From contig CAAGBS010000040.1 in NCBI GenBank assembly GCA_900768125.1, positions 1 to 38,655 on the forward strand: 38,655 bases of DNA, in the 5' to 3' direction. The translations under genes were made by a program, and so were the position numbers. Origin of the DNA: Oscillospiraceae bacterium. GTDB taxonomy: Bacteria; Bacillota; Clostridia; Oscillospirales; Ruminococcaceae. This document shows, one piece after another, positions 1 to 6,989 of the stretch (positions are counted from its first letter, which is position 1; each line of letters starts with the position of its first letter). The notes beneath the pieces were generated by a model. It was not told where the DNA came from, did not search any database, and was given only the letters and a program-made list of their open reading frames with translations.

Positions 1-119
1 CGCAGCGTTTTCCGCCGCAGGCGGATAATGCGTTTACTGTATGTATTTCAAGGTTTGGTAACGACGCAGATGATATAAGTCATAGAAATCTGCCGTGAAG
101 GAGGTTTTTAGAGGTGACC
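1..119. other. Window edge, no gene recognised
   Basis: No convincing coding region is seen here. A short hairpin (TCCGCC at 11-16, GGCGGA at 20-25) lies near the edge. It could be the tail of a neighbouring terminator or repeat outside the window. The sequence between it and the mobile repeat at 124 shows nothing else that I can support. Confidence 0.4.
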
Positions 120-123
120 ATAA

Positions 124-411
124 GGCAATACTGCACAATTAACGGCTAACGCCTTTGCTAAGCGACGCCTGCGGCTTACGCGATGCTTGCTTGCATCTTT
201 TTAGTTTGGCGCAAAATAAAAATGAATGTTTTACGATGAGATTTCGTGCTGCGCCAAACATGCATCTTGCACAATTCGTCCTAGCAATGCATCAGACTTG
301 CGTCGCTAGTTGTTGACTTGAAAACGCTATCGCTTCCGTCAACAACTTCTCATTGTACAACCTGGCAAAACTGACTGCGCAATCGCACGACAATATTTAT
401 GCTGTATTGCC
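124..411 (-). mobile_element. MITE-like element, copy 1 (288 bp)
   Basis: The ends form a terminal inverted repeat: GGCAATACTGCA at 124-135 against TGCTGTATTGCC at 400-411, with one mismatch. The element is flanked by the direct repeat ATAA (120-123 and 412-415), as expected of a transposition target duplication. Bases 150-201 are the exact reverse complement of 36311-36362 in copy 3, so this copy lies in the opposite orientation to copies 2 and 3. It is the longest copy. Inside it are two further perfect inverted repeats, at 204-213/250-259 and 309-317/338-346, which look like nested modules. It carries no transposase and sits about 20 bp upstream of the cheV -35 box. Confidence 0.8.
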
Positions 412-432
412 ATAAAAAAATCCTAAAATGTA

Positions 433-461
433 TTGATTTTTTTTGCGGAGTGTTGTATAAT
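433..461 (+). promoter_or_regulatory. sigma-A promoter of cheV
   Basis: TTGATT at 433-438 and TATAAT at 456-461 are separated by 17 bp. The start codon at 495 is preceded by AAGGAG at 481-486. Confidence 0.8.
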
Positions 462-494
462 ATAGCTATAATTAATTGAGAAGGAGAGTAAGCA

Positions 495-1388
495 ATGGAA
501 AGCAATATACTCTTAGAAAGCGGCACCAACGAGCTTGAAGTGCTGGAATTTATGGTCGGAGAGCAGAGTTTTGGCATAAACATCGCCAAAGTCACCGAGA
601 TCATGAACTATCAGCCGATGGTTCCCGTGCCTGATTCCAACCCTGCGTTCGAGGGAGTTTTCACACCCCGCGACAAAGTGATATCCGTAATAAATCTTCA
701 CACTATCCTGCACAAGGAAAGTCCGGATCCAGAGCACGACCTGCTGATAATCTGCCACTTCAACACAAAGGACGTTGGTTTCCATGTTTCTTCCGTGAAG
801 GGCATTCAGCGTATCTCCTGGGAGGATATCGAGAAGCCGCCGGCAATGTCCGGAGACGGTCAGCACAATATCGCCACCGGTATTGCAAAGTTCAAGGATC
901 GTATCGTACTTATCCTCGACTTCGAGAAGATAGTTTCCGACATGGATCCCTCGGCTGCGTTAGATGTTTCCGGAGTTGTTCCCAGCAACGACGACAAGTC
1001 CGCAAAGCATATCGTTATTGCGGAGGATTCCCCGTTCCTTAACACCCTCATTGTAAACACGCTGCATGACGCCGGCTATAAGAACGTAGTCCACTTTGAC
1101 AACGGCAAGGACGCATGGGATTACGTCAACGGTCACAAGGATATGGGCGGAAATATTCTGGATCAGATTTCCTGCGTTATAAGCGATATCGAAATGCCGA
1201 AGATGGACGGCCATCACCTTACAAAGATGATAAAGGACGACCCGACACTTAAGGCTATTCCGGTTTATCTGTTCTCTTCCCTGATAAACGAGCAGATGAG
1301 AATAAAGGGCGAGAGCGTCGGCGCAGACGGTCAGTTCTCAAAACCGCAGATAGGACAGCTTATACAGTACCTCAACGATCACATCTGA
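495..1388 (+). CDS. cheV: CheV: CheW-REC chemotaxis coupling protein
   Basis: This 297-residue cytoplasmic protein has an N-terminal CheW-like coupling domain (about residues 12-150) followed by a response-regulator receiver domain (about 171-297). The receiver keeps the acidic pair (177-178), the phospho-acceptor Asp231 in the motif SDIEMPKMDG, and Lys283. In this family CheV links chemoreceptors to the CheA kinase, and phosphorylation of the receiver tunes coupling. The start is supported by AAGGAG eight bases upstream and by a consensus promoter. It stands alone between a mobile repeat and a terminator, with no other che genes next to it. A methyl-accepting receptor lies at 12919. Function is assigned by architecture and is fairly secure. 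Confidence 0.93.
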   Translation: MESNILLESGTNELEVLEFMVGEQSFGINIAKVTEIMNYQPMVPVPDSNPAFEGVFTPRDKVISVINLHTILHKESPDPEHDLLIICHFNTKDVGFHVSSVKGIQRISWEDIEKPPAMSGDGQHNIATGIAKFKDRIVLILDFEKIVSDMDPSAALDVSGVVPSNDDKSAKHIVIAEDSPFLNTLIVNTLHDAGYKNVVHFDNGKDAWDYVNGHKDMGGNILDQISCVISDIEMPKMDGHHLTKMIKDDPTLKAIPVYLFSSLINEQMRIKGESVGADGQFSKPQIGQLIQYLNDHI

Positions 1389-1394
1389 TACTTA

Positions 1395-1423
1395 AAAACT
1401 CCCGTCTTTCCGGCGGGAGTTTT
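1395..1423 (+). terminator. Rho-independent terminator of cheV
   Basis: AAAACTCCCG at 1395-1404 pairs with CGGGAGTTTT at 1414-1423. The T run forms the end of the second arm. Confidence 0.8.
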
Positions 1424-1430
1424 GCTGTTC

Positions 1431-1470
1431 AATAAAAATAAGGCTGCCACCGATTCAGGTGACAGTCTTT
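1431..1470 (-). terminator. Terminator of the minus-strand dac-rlmH operon
   Basis: Read on the minus strand, the arms at 1459-1470 and 1441-1452 pair with one mismatch and one wobble around a six-base loop. They are followed by ATTTTTATT. The hairpin lies directly after the epimerase-like gene. Confidence 0.75.
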
Positions 1471-1473
1471 ATT

Positions 1474-2349
1474 TTATACCTTTGCCCTGTGCTCCACCGC
1501 TGTGATACTGTAGGTGAACGCTTTCCCGCCATCGGGGGGAAGTATCTCTATCCCGCGCTTTTCCGCGAATACTCCGGTGCAGTCATCGAAATCGGCGGAA
1601 CCGCACCACGGCTCGATGCAGAGGAACGGCGCGTCCTTCGCCTGCCAAACTCCCAGGCTGGTGAAATCCGGGAAATCAACGCGGACTCCGATGTTATCCT
1701 TGTTCAGCAGTTCCACCTGGCGTGAATTTATCTTATCGAAATAGCACACGTCCTCGTAGAACATCTCGTGCGAAAGCTGCAGTTCAGTGGAATCGTTCAT
1801 CAGTTCGCGGCGGTTGTGCTCCTCGTGAAGCCCGGTCGCAAGGTTATAGTTCGGGACTGCCGCTGTCTCGGGCTTCAGGAACTGCAGTCGGTAGTCCGTC
1901 ATGTCGCCCGGGGTCGCGAACGCGGGGTGCGCGCCTATGCAGAACGGCATGTCAGTATCGCTGTCGTTGTGCACGCGGTAGGTCACGGTTATGCCGTCCG
2001 CTTTCAGGGTGTATCTTACTGTAAACGTGAAGTTGAACGGATACATTGCCTTGGTGTAATCGCTCTGGCGAAGCGAGAACATCGCGCTGTTTCCGTTGAA
2101 ATCCTCCGGGGTAAGCTCCAGGTCGCGGGCGAAGCCGTGCTTTGAAATCTTGTATTCAGCGCCGTTGATGATGGTCTTCCCGTCCTTTAAAGTGCCTATC
2201 ATCGGGAAAAGCAGCGGGGAGGTCTTCCCCCAGAATGCCGGGTCGGCGCTCCACATGAGTTCCCTGCCGCCGACTACAAGCGATTTCAGTTCTGCGCCCT
2301 TGGAAATTATCTTTGCGGATACTTCCCCGTTTTTAAGTGTGATATCCAT
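1474..2349 (-). CDS. Aldose 1-epimerase family protein (LacX/GalM-like)
   Basis: This 291-residue cytoplasmic protein has the galactose-mutarotase-like beta-sandwich fold. Hallmarks of the LacX branch are the motif KHGFARDLE near residue 70, GAHPAFATPG with a conserved histidine near 144, and a late glutamate in CIEPW. These match the acid/base residues used by mutarotases to interconvert alpha and beta anomers of sugars. The substrate cannot be read from the sequence. It is the last gene of a three-gene minus-strand run, 11 bases after rlmH, and is followed by a terminator. Sugar specificity is open, so no gene symbol is given. Confidence 0.88.
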   Translation of the reverse strand: MDITLKNGEVSAKIISKGAELKSLVVGGRELMWSADPAFWGKTSPLLFPMIGTLKDGKTIINGAEYKISKHGFARDLELTPEDFNGNSAMFSLRQSDYTKAMYPFNFTFTVRYTLKADGITVTYRVHNDSDTDMPFCIGAHPAFATPGDMTDYRLQFLKPETAAVPNYNLATGLHEEHNRRELMNDSTELQLSHEMFYEDVCYFDKINSRQVELLNKDNIGVRVDFPDFTSLGVWQAKDAPFLCIEPWCGSADFDDCTGVFAEKRGIEILPPDGGKAFTYSITAVEHRAKV

Positions 2350-2360
2350 GATCTTGCTCC

Positions 2361-2840
2361 TTATTTATGATATTTGCCGTTGTTGATTATTGAGTAAGCG
2401 CGGTAGACCTGCTCCATCAGCATGACGCGCGCGAGGGAATGCGGAAAAGTCATCGGCGACATGGAAAGCCGCATATCAGCCTGCTTTTTCAGTTCCTCGT
2501 CCAGACCGAACGAACTTCCCACAAGAAAATTCACCGTACTGAACCCCTGCCCCGCCGCGTTCTCCAGCTTCTGCGCAAGCTGCTCGCTGGAAATAGTCTT
2601 CCCCTCGACGCACATTGCGACCGTGAAGCTTCCCGGCTTTATCTGCTCGCGGATCTTCACCGCTTCCTGGCGGAGTACGGCTTCTATCTGCGCCTGCGAA
2701 GGCTTCTGCGGGAGATCCACCGGGCTTGGCTCGATGACTTTCGGCGTAACATACGCGCCCAGACGTTTGAGATATTCCGCGCAGGCTTCACGGTACCAGG
2801 ATTCTTTCAGCTTTCCCATTGCTATGAAATTAATATTCAT
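2361..2840 (-). CDS. rlmH: RlmH, 23S rRNA pseudouridine-1915 N3-methyltransferase
   Basis: RlmH is a SPOUT-fold, SAM-dependent enzyme that methylates pseudouridine 1915 in helix 69 of 23S rRNA in assembled 70S ribosomes. The family signature is seen in the C-terminal third: FLVGSSFGL (the knot glycine loop), then the stretch SPMTFPHSLARV, and the terminal YHK. With the ATG at 2840 the protein has 159 residues, the usual family length. An in-frame TTG one codon earlier is less likely. The ATG overlaps the TGA stop of the upstream carboxypeptidase gene (they share one base), so the two are probably translationally coupled. Confidence 0.95.
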   Translation of the reverse strand: MNINFIAMGKLKESWYREACAEYLKRLGAYVTPKVIEPSPVDLPQKPSQAQIEAVLRQEAVKIREQIKPGSFTVAMCVEGKTISSEQLAQKLENAAGQGFSTVNFLVGSSFGLDEELKKQADMRLSMSPMTFPHSLARVMLMEQVYRAYSIINNGKYHK

Positions 2841-4291
2841 CAATATTTCCTTTTCCTGGGATTATTCATGTTTATCCTGCGGCGGCGGTTCATCGCTTCG
2901 ACCTTGCGGCGGAAAGACTGCTTCATATAATGCGTGACTATCATCAGGATTATCTCCACGACCACAAGCACGCAAATCAGTTTGAACAGCGGGTTCGCGA
3001 TGACCTGCCCTATCTTCTCCATATAGAACGCATTAGTATCAAGTTCCAGCGCGGATTCAGTCACCAGCTTGACGGTCGCGAGAGTTTCGTCGTTCAGCTT
3101 GAGTTCAAGTTCGCCGACCTCGTAGCCCTTGTTCTGCGGCGCCTGAATCGGGACGCGCTCCGCATAAAGCTTGACGTTCTTGGAAACAGTAGTTTTGTTC
3201 AGGCTCTTTTCCAGCAGAGTGTAGTAATCTTCTGCAGCGCATATACCAACCTTGTCCACGTCTTTGCCCTGCCTGACGTCCACCTGGGTTATCTGCTCGT
3301 TCACTTTGACGATATTCGTGTAGACGAACTCGCTGAAAGCCCAGTCGTACAGCGCGATGTGGTCCTTGAACGAATAGTTGGACTTATCGCCGTTTTCATC
3401 GTAGAAAGGCGCTCCCAGCGAAACTATCATGTACCTGTAGCCGCGGCCATCGCTTCCCTTTTTCTTGCAGGTCGTGACAAGCGCCATACTTCCGGTCTTG
3501 GGATTCGCGGTGTCCCACGCGCCGTTTTTGTATTCGTAATACTCGTTGATACTGCCAGTCTTTACGCCCTCAACGCCCTCATAATAGAAACTGCCGTCAA
3601 CCATCAGCTTGTTTGTGGTGTGGATATTGTAGCCGTCGGGATTCGCGGAGTTTGCGGGCATTGTGTAGTCAGTCGTGCCGCAGATGGTCATGAAGCCCGG
3701 GTAGTTATCCATCGCGTATTTTGTAATAAGATAGAGGTCGCGCGCAGAGGTGTAGTTGTCCTCGGCATACAGTCCGTGAGTGTTAGCAAAGTGGGTGTTC
3801 GTGCAGCCTATCTCCGCAGCCTTGGCGTTCATCATCGCAACAAAGTCGGGAATGCTGCCGGCGATGTTCACCGCGAGGATATTTCCCGCCTCGCACGCGG
3901 AACATACCATCAGCGCGTAGAGGCAGTCCCAGTAGGTGACGTTATCCTGCCCCGCGCGGATATCAGCCGTGGAGGGTCCCTCGTAATTCGGATTGCCATT
4001 CCAGAACTCGTCGGTCGCGGTGGAATTTACCACCACTTTTGCGTTGAAATCCCTGATGTTCTCCAGCGCGACAAGCGCGGTCATTATCTTGGTCGTGGAA
4101 GCCGGAGTCAGCTTCTCGTCAGCGTTTTTCGAAACAACGACTATTCCGGTGTCAAGATTCACCATGTACACGCCCTCGCTGTGGAGCGCAAATTTCGGCG
4201 TGAACGCTGCGGAAACGCTCAGCGACGGCATAAAAGTGCCGCATAGTAAAATTATTGACAGAAATACCGAAAAAATTTTTACTTTTCGCAT
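2840..4291 (-). CDS. D-alanyl-D-alanine carboxypeptidase (PBP5/DacF family)
   Basis: This is a membrane-anchored peptidoglycan D,D-carboxypeptidase, which trims the terminal D-Ala from stem peptides outside the membrane. The 483 residues begin with a signal peptide (about 1-29). The active-site motif STTK gives Ser65 and Lys68, and KTG is at 244-246. In the place of the usual SxN triad the protein has Ser131-Ala-Cys133 (SxC), a variant also known in the Streptomyces K15 enzyme. A hydrophobic segment near 427-450 and a basic tail RRKVEAMNRRRR follow, which fits a C-terminal membrane anchor. It heads the operon with rlmH and the epimerase-like gene. Its promoter region carries possible operator repeats (4342-4361 and 4444-4460). 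Confidence 0.92.
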   Translation of the reverse strand: MRKVKIFSVFLSIILLCGTFMPSLSVSAAFTPKFALHSEGVYMVNLDTGIVVVSKNADEKLTPASTTKIMTALVALENIRDFNAKVVVNSTATDEFWNGNPNYEGPSTADIRAGQDNVTYWDCLYALMVCSACEAGNILAVNIAGSIPDFVAMMNAKAAEIGCTNTHFANTHGLYAEDNYTSARDLYLITKYAMDNYPGFMTICGTTDYTMPANSANPDGYNIHTTNKLMVDGSFYYEGVEGVKTGSINEYYEYKNGAWDTANPKTGSMALVTTCKKKGSDGRGYRYMIVSLGAPFYDENGDKSNYSFKDHIALYDWAFSEFVYTNIVKVNEQITQVDVRQGKDVDKVGICAAEDYYTLLEKSLNKTTVSKNVKLYAERVPIQAPQNKGYEVGELELKLNDETLATVKLVTESALELDTNAFYMEKIGQVIANPLFKLICVLVVVEIILMIVTHYMKQSFRRKVEAMNRRRRINMNNPRKRKY

Positions 4292-4341
4292 ATAGACAAA
4301 TCTCCTATTATGAGTTATTATATATAAGGCGGATTTTTTAC

Positions 4342-4361
4342 TTTACAAATTTTAATGTAAA
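4342..4361. promoter_or_regulatory. Inverted repeat between dac promoter and gene
   Basis: TTTACA at 4342-4347 and TGTAAA at 4356-4361 form a perfect inverted repeat with an 8-bp centre. It lies downstream of the -10 box of the carboxypeptidase gene, so it would be in its leader. It may be an operator. The regulator is unknown. Confidence 0.35.
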
Positions 4362-4399
4362 CTGGAAATAACCTGCCTGCTCTTGCTCAGCTACTTATT

Positions 4400-4428
4400 A
4401 TTATACATAATCTCGGGCTGCTTGTAAA
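4400..4428 (-). promoter_or_regulatory. sigma-A promoter of the dac-rlmH operon
   Basis: On the minus strand TTTACA (4428-4423) and TATAAT (4405-4400) are separated by 17 bp. The leader is just over 100 bases long. Confidence 0.7.
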
Positions 4429-4443
4429 GGGCTTTTTTCAAAT

Positions 4444-4460
4444 TGTAACCGAATTTTAAC
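4444..4460 (+). promoter_or_regulatory. Possible WalR-like direct repeat
   Basis: TGTAAC (4444-4449) and TTTAAC (4455-4460) are spaced exactly 11 bp apart, close to the WalR box TGTWAH-N5-TGTWAH, with one mismatch in the second half. It lies 16 bp upstream of the -35 box of the carboxypeptidase gene, though in reverse orientation. It also lies just before the phosphoesterase-like gene on the plus strand. Confidence 0.35.
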
Positions 4461-4484
4461 CATTCGGCTGCGTGGGGGGATCAT

Positions 4485-5210
4485 ATGATTTACATAACCG
4501 GAGATATCCACGGCGATTTCTCACGTTTCAAATCACCGCTGCTCCGGAAGCTCAGGAAGAATGACGCGCTCATCGTATGCGGTGATTTCGGATTCATCTG
4601 GGACGGCACCGAGAAGGAACAAAAAATTCTGGAAAAAATCGGAAAGTTGCCCTATAACGTCCTGTTCGTGGAAGGCTCGCACGACAACTACGACCTGCTT
4701 GAAGCCTATCCGGTCGAAGAATGGTGCGGCGGGAAAACGCGGCAGATATCCGGCAGACTGCGCCAGCTTATGCGCGGGCAGGTCTTCGATATCGCCGAGA
4801 AACGAGTTTTCGCATTTGGCGGAGGTCAGAGCGACGACACGGTGGAGCTTATCGAGGGCGAAAACTGGTGGAAGCGCGAGATACCGTCCGAGCACGAACT
4901 TGAGGAGGGACTTCGAAATCTTGCGAACGCCGGTAATCAGGTCGATTTTGTGGTCACCTACGAGCCGCCGTCAAAGCTGCATGACTTTCTCGACCACAAC
5001 AGCGGCGACCGGAATCACATCAACACCTACCTCAACGATGTGTACGAACGCATTAGCTTCGACCGGTGGTTCTTCGGCAAGCTGCACCTCAATAAGCTGA
5101 TACCGCCGAAATACTATGCAGTCTACGACCAGATAGTTGTCGCGGACGAAACGAAGATCAAAAAGAAACGGGAGCCTAAGCGCCCGAAAAAAACTGAAGA
5201 GGAGAACTGA
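4485..5210 (+). CDS. Metallophosphoesterase-fold protein with altered metal ligands
   Basis: These 241 residues follow the calcineurin-like phosphoesterase layout. GDIHGD supplies Asp7 and His9, and CGDFGFIWDG supplies Asp34. Later motifs differ from what the family uses for its two metal ions. GNHE/GNHD is GSHD here (Ser65), the usual TH-x-P is TYEPP (Tyr159 for His), and GHxH is GKLH (Lys199 for His). The protein may therefore bind metal poorly, or have a changed or lost activity. The C-terminal tail (about 221-241) is rich in Lys and Glu. The start has a GGGGGGA ribosome site. The gene is followed after one base by the YdbC-like gene. No clean promoter was found. Confidence 0.85.
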   Translation: MIYITGDIHGDFSRFKSPLLRKLRKNDALIVCGDFGFIWDGTEKEQKILEKIGKLPYNVLFVEGSHDNYDLLEAYPVEEWCGGKTRQISGRLRQLMRGQVFDIAEKRVFAFGGGQSDDTVELIEGENWWKREIPSEHELEEGLRNLANAGNQVDFVVTYEPPSKLHDFLDHNSGDRNHINTYLNDVYERISFDRWFFGKLHLNKLIPPKYYAVYDQIVVADETKIKKKREPKRPKKTEEEN

Positions 5211-5211
5211 A

Positions 5212-5448
5212 ATGGCTGAAATCACATTTGAGATCACAAAGGAACTCGGAGTAATCTCCGAAAATGCAAAGGGCTGGACCCGCGAACTGAACCTAGTAAG
5301 CTGGAACGAGCGCGAGCCTAAGTTCGACATCCGCGACTGGAACGCAGACCACACCCGCATGAGCAAGGGCATTTCCATGACCGAGGAAGAAATGCAGAAG
5401 CTGGTCGAACTGTTCAACGCAAGGGACGAGGAAGATTCTTTCGAGTGA
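5212..5448 (+). CDS. YdbC-like PC4-fold small protein
   Basis: This 78-residue protein reads as a member of the YdbC/PC4-like family (transcription coactivator p15 fold). It has the pattern WTRELNLVSWNEREPKFDIRDW followed by a helix with HTRMSKGISMTEEEM. Characterised PC4-like proteins bind single-stranded nucleic acid as dimers; the cellular role in Clostridia is not settled. The start at 5212 is one base after the phosphoesterase-like stop and is preceded by GAAGAGGAG inside that gene, so the pair is co-translated. An upstream in-frame extension exists but lies inside the preceding gene and has no family likeness. Confidence 0.85.
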   Translation: MAEITFEITKELGVISENAKGWTRELNLVSWNEREPKFDIRDWNADHTRMSKGISMTEEEMQKLVELFNARDEEDSFE

Positions 5449-5463
5449 TAGCCGCATGAAAAC

Positions 5464-5493
5464 AAAGCCGGACTGAAAAGCCCGGCTTTTTTA
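5464..5493. terminator. Bidirectional terminator between ydbC-like gene and corA
   Basis: AAAGCCGG at 5464-5471 pairs with CCGGCTTT at 5482-5489, followed by a T run on the plus strand. The A-rich left flank gives a weaker T run on the minus strand for corA. Confidence 0.8.
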
Positions 5494-6450
5494 TTATTTG
5501 AATTTCTGCGTTATGTTGATGATAAATCCTACGCCGACCGCAAGGACTGCGCTCAGCAGCAGCGGGAACCACACGTTTGCGAACGGAAGTCCGTTCGCGG
5601 CTTCGTTGAGGTTCATTCCATAGAAACTGAAAACTATCGTCGGCACTGCAATGATTATCGTGAGCGTTGTCATGCGCTTCATGACTATATTCAGGTTGTT
5701 CGAGATTATGCTCGCGAAAGTATCCATCGTGGTGCTGAGAATGTTGGAATATATGTTCGTCATCTCTATCGCCTGGCGAACCTCTATCAGCACGTCGTCA
5801 AGCAGATCCTGGTCTTCCTCGTACAGCTTGATGTAGCGCCCGCGCATGAGCTTTTCCAGCACCGCTTCGTTGGCTTTAAGCGACGTTGAGAAGAACACCA
5901 GCGACTTTTCCAGCCCGAGAAGCTGGATAAGACCCTTGTTGTGCATGGATTTGTGCAGAGTGCCCTCAACGTAGTTCTTGATTTTGTCTATCTGCTTCAG
6001 GTACTGCTGATATCTCGCCGCTATCCGCAGCAGTATCGTGAACACGAAGCGGGTCTTCAGGTTTGTCTGTATGCCCTTGACTACCCCCTTGGAGAGATCC
6101 TCAACGACTGAATTTTCCTTTGCGCTTACCGTGACCACGTTCTTGTCGGTAATGATTATCGACATAGGCGTTGTGGAGTAGAGCAGCGTTCTGTCGGGAT
6201 TATTGTCAGTTTCAGCCACCGGATAGTCAACGACTATCAGCGTTACACCGTCGTCGGACTCGATTCGGGACGGCTCCTCCTCATCGAGGGCGGCGCGGAC
6301 ATAGTCGCGGTCTATCCCGAGGTCGTCCTCCAGGTCGGATATCTCCGTTTCAGTCGGGTTGACTACCGATATCCAGCAGCCGGCTTCCGGTCTCTCTATC
6401 TCACAAAGGTGGGTCTCAATATTCCTGTAATATTTGACCAATTCAAGCAC
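5494..6450 (-). CDS. corA: CorA-family magnesium/divalent cation transporter
   Basis: CorA is a homopentameric inner-membrane channel for Mg2+ (sometimes Co2+ or Ni2+). The 318 residues comprise a long cytoplasmic alpha/beta domain, then two C-terminal membrane helices. The selectivity signature YGMN follows the first helix, and the second helix leads into a short basic tail (QKFK). Length and layout match full-length members. The gene has its own promoter at 6595-6623 and a leader of about 140 bases that can fold (see 6495-6556), so control after transcription start is possible. It converges on the ydbC-like gene with a shared terminator. Confidence 0.93.
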   Translation of the reverse strand: MLELVKYYRNIETHLCEIERPEAGCWISVVNPTETEISDLEDDLGIDRDYVRAALDEEEPSRIESDDGVTLIVVDYPVAETDNNPDRTLLYSTTPMSIIITDKNVVTVSAKENSVVEDLSKGVVKGIQTNLKTRFVFTILLRIAARYQQYLKQIDKIKNYVEGTLHKSMHNKGLIQLLGLEKSLVFFSTSLKANEAVLEKLMRGRYIKLYEEDQDLLDDVLIEVRQAIEMTNIYSNILSTTMDTFASIISNNLNIVMKRMTTLTIIIAVPTIVFSFYGMNLNEAANGLPFANVWFPLLLSAVLAVGVGFIINITQKFK

Positions 6451-6494
6451 TTCCTTTTCTCAGCGCACAACGCTTTAAGTCCGGGAAGCATTCA

Positions 6495-6556
6495 GAGCGT
6501 CTCCACCGGTACTTTTGATTATTGTTCTACATCGGTACGACACCGGGTCAGCGCTC
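6495..6556 (-). promoter_or_regulatory. Structured leader of corA (candidate regulatory RNA)
   Basis: Within the predicted transcript, GAGCG (6556-6552) pairs with CGCTC (6499-6495), closing a 62-base domain. Inside it, CGGT (6545-6542) and ACCG (6536-6533) form a tight hairpin with a 5-base loop. A second ACCGGT (6510-6505) could pair with the same CCGGT, giving two exclusive folds. I could not match the conserved core of the M-box (ykoK) magnesium riboswitch, so the class is unassigned. Confidence 0.35.
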
Positions 6557-6594
6557 ATATATTCACCGCCTTTTTCACATCTCATATATATTTA

Positions 6595-6623
6595 ATTTTA
6601 GCACATTGTGATAAAAAAAACAA
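6595..6623 (-). promoter_or_regulatory. sigma-A promoter of corA, touching the repeat insertion
   Basis: On the minus strand TTGTTT (6623-6618) and TAAAAT (6600-6595) are 17 bp apart. The TTG of the -35 lies within the target duplication of MITE copy 2, so the insertion sits immediately upstream of the promoter core without breaking it. Confidence 0.7.
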
Positions 6624-6624
6624 G

Positions 6625-6797
6625 GGCAATACCGCACAAAGATTGTGCGCATATTGCGCAGTCAGATTTTTCGTCAGATTGTACAATGAGGACGCAGCAA
6701 GGCTGACGCCTTGCAAGGACGAATTGTGCAAAATGACGGAAAATATGCAAGCAAGATGCGTACAAAATACAAAATATGGTCTTTGCGCGGTGTTGCC
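6625..6797 (+). mobile_element. MITE-like element, copy 2 (173 bp)
   Basis: GGCAATACCGCACAAAG (6625-6641) is inverted at 6781-6797 with two mismatches. The element is flanked by CAAG on both sides (6621-6624 and 6798-6801), a 4-bp target duplication. It shares several internal blocks with copy 1 (reverse-complemented), such as ATTGCGCAGTCAG, ATTGTACAATGAG and GGACGAATTGTGCAA. It also shares ATGACGGAAAA and ATGCAAGCAAG with copy 3. There is no coding capacity that I can support. It separates the divergent corA and PocR-domain genes. Confidence 0.8.
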
Positions 6798-6886
6798 CAA
6801 GTCCTTTTGTGTAAAATTGTCCTGAAATCTAACTTAGATGCGTTTTTTGTAAAAAATGCATAAACAAAAATATACAATTAGCTTGC

Positions 6887-6915
6887 TTGACAAAACGGTT
6901 CAAAAATGATACAAT
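6887..6915 (+). promoter_or_regulatory. sigma-A promoter of the PocR/EAL operon
   Basis: TTGACA (6887-6892) and TACAAT (6910-6915) are 17 bp apart, a near-consensus promoter about 70 bases before the start codon. Confidence 0.85.
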
Positions 6916-6989
6916 AATTCTGGATAGTTATTTTATCGCCGATGAATATTTTATTATACAAAAAGTTCACCGGCACGGGGGTGTAGCTT

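Noticed and set aside
2930..4246. Long plus-strand open frame opposite the carboxypeptidase gene
   Set aside because: It is antisense to a gene with clear active-site motifs and its translation has no recognisable pattern; GC-rich coding produces such shadows.
6451..6600. M-box magnesium riboswitch before corA
   Set aside because: Only loose likeness; the conserved GGTGAGGCTCCT-type core is absent.
6625..6797. Small genes inside MITE copy 2
   Set aside because: Short frames exist on both strands but follow the palindrome and have no ribosome sites.
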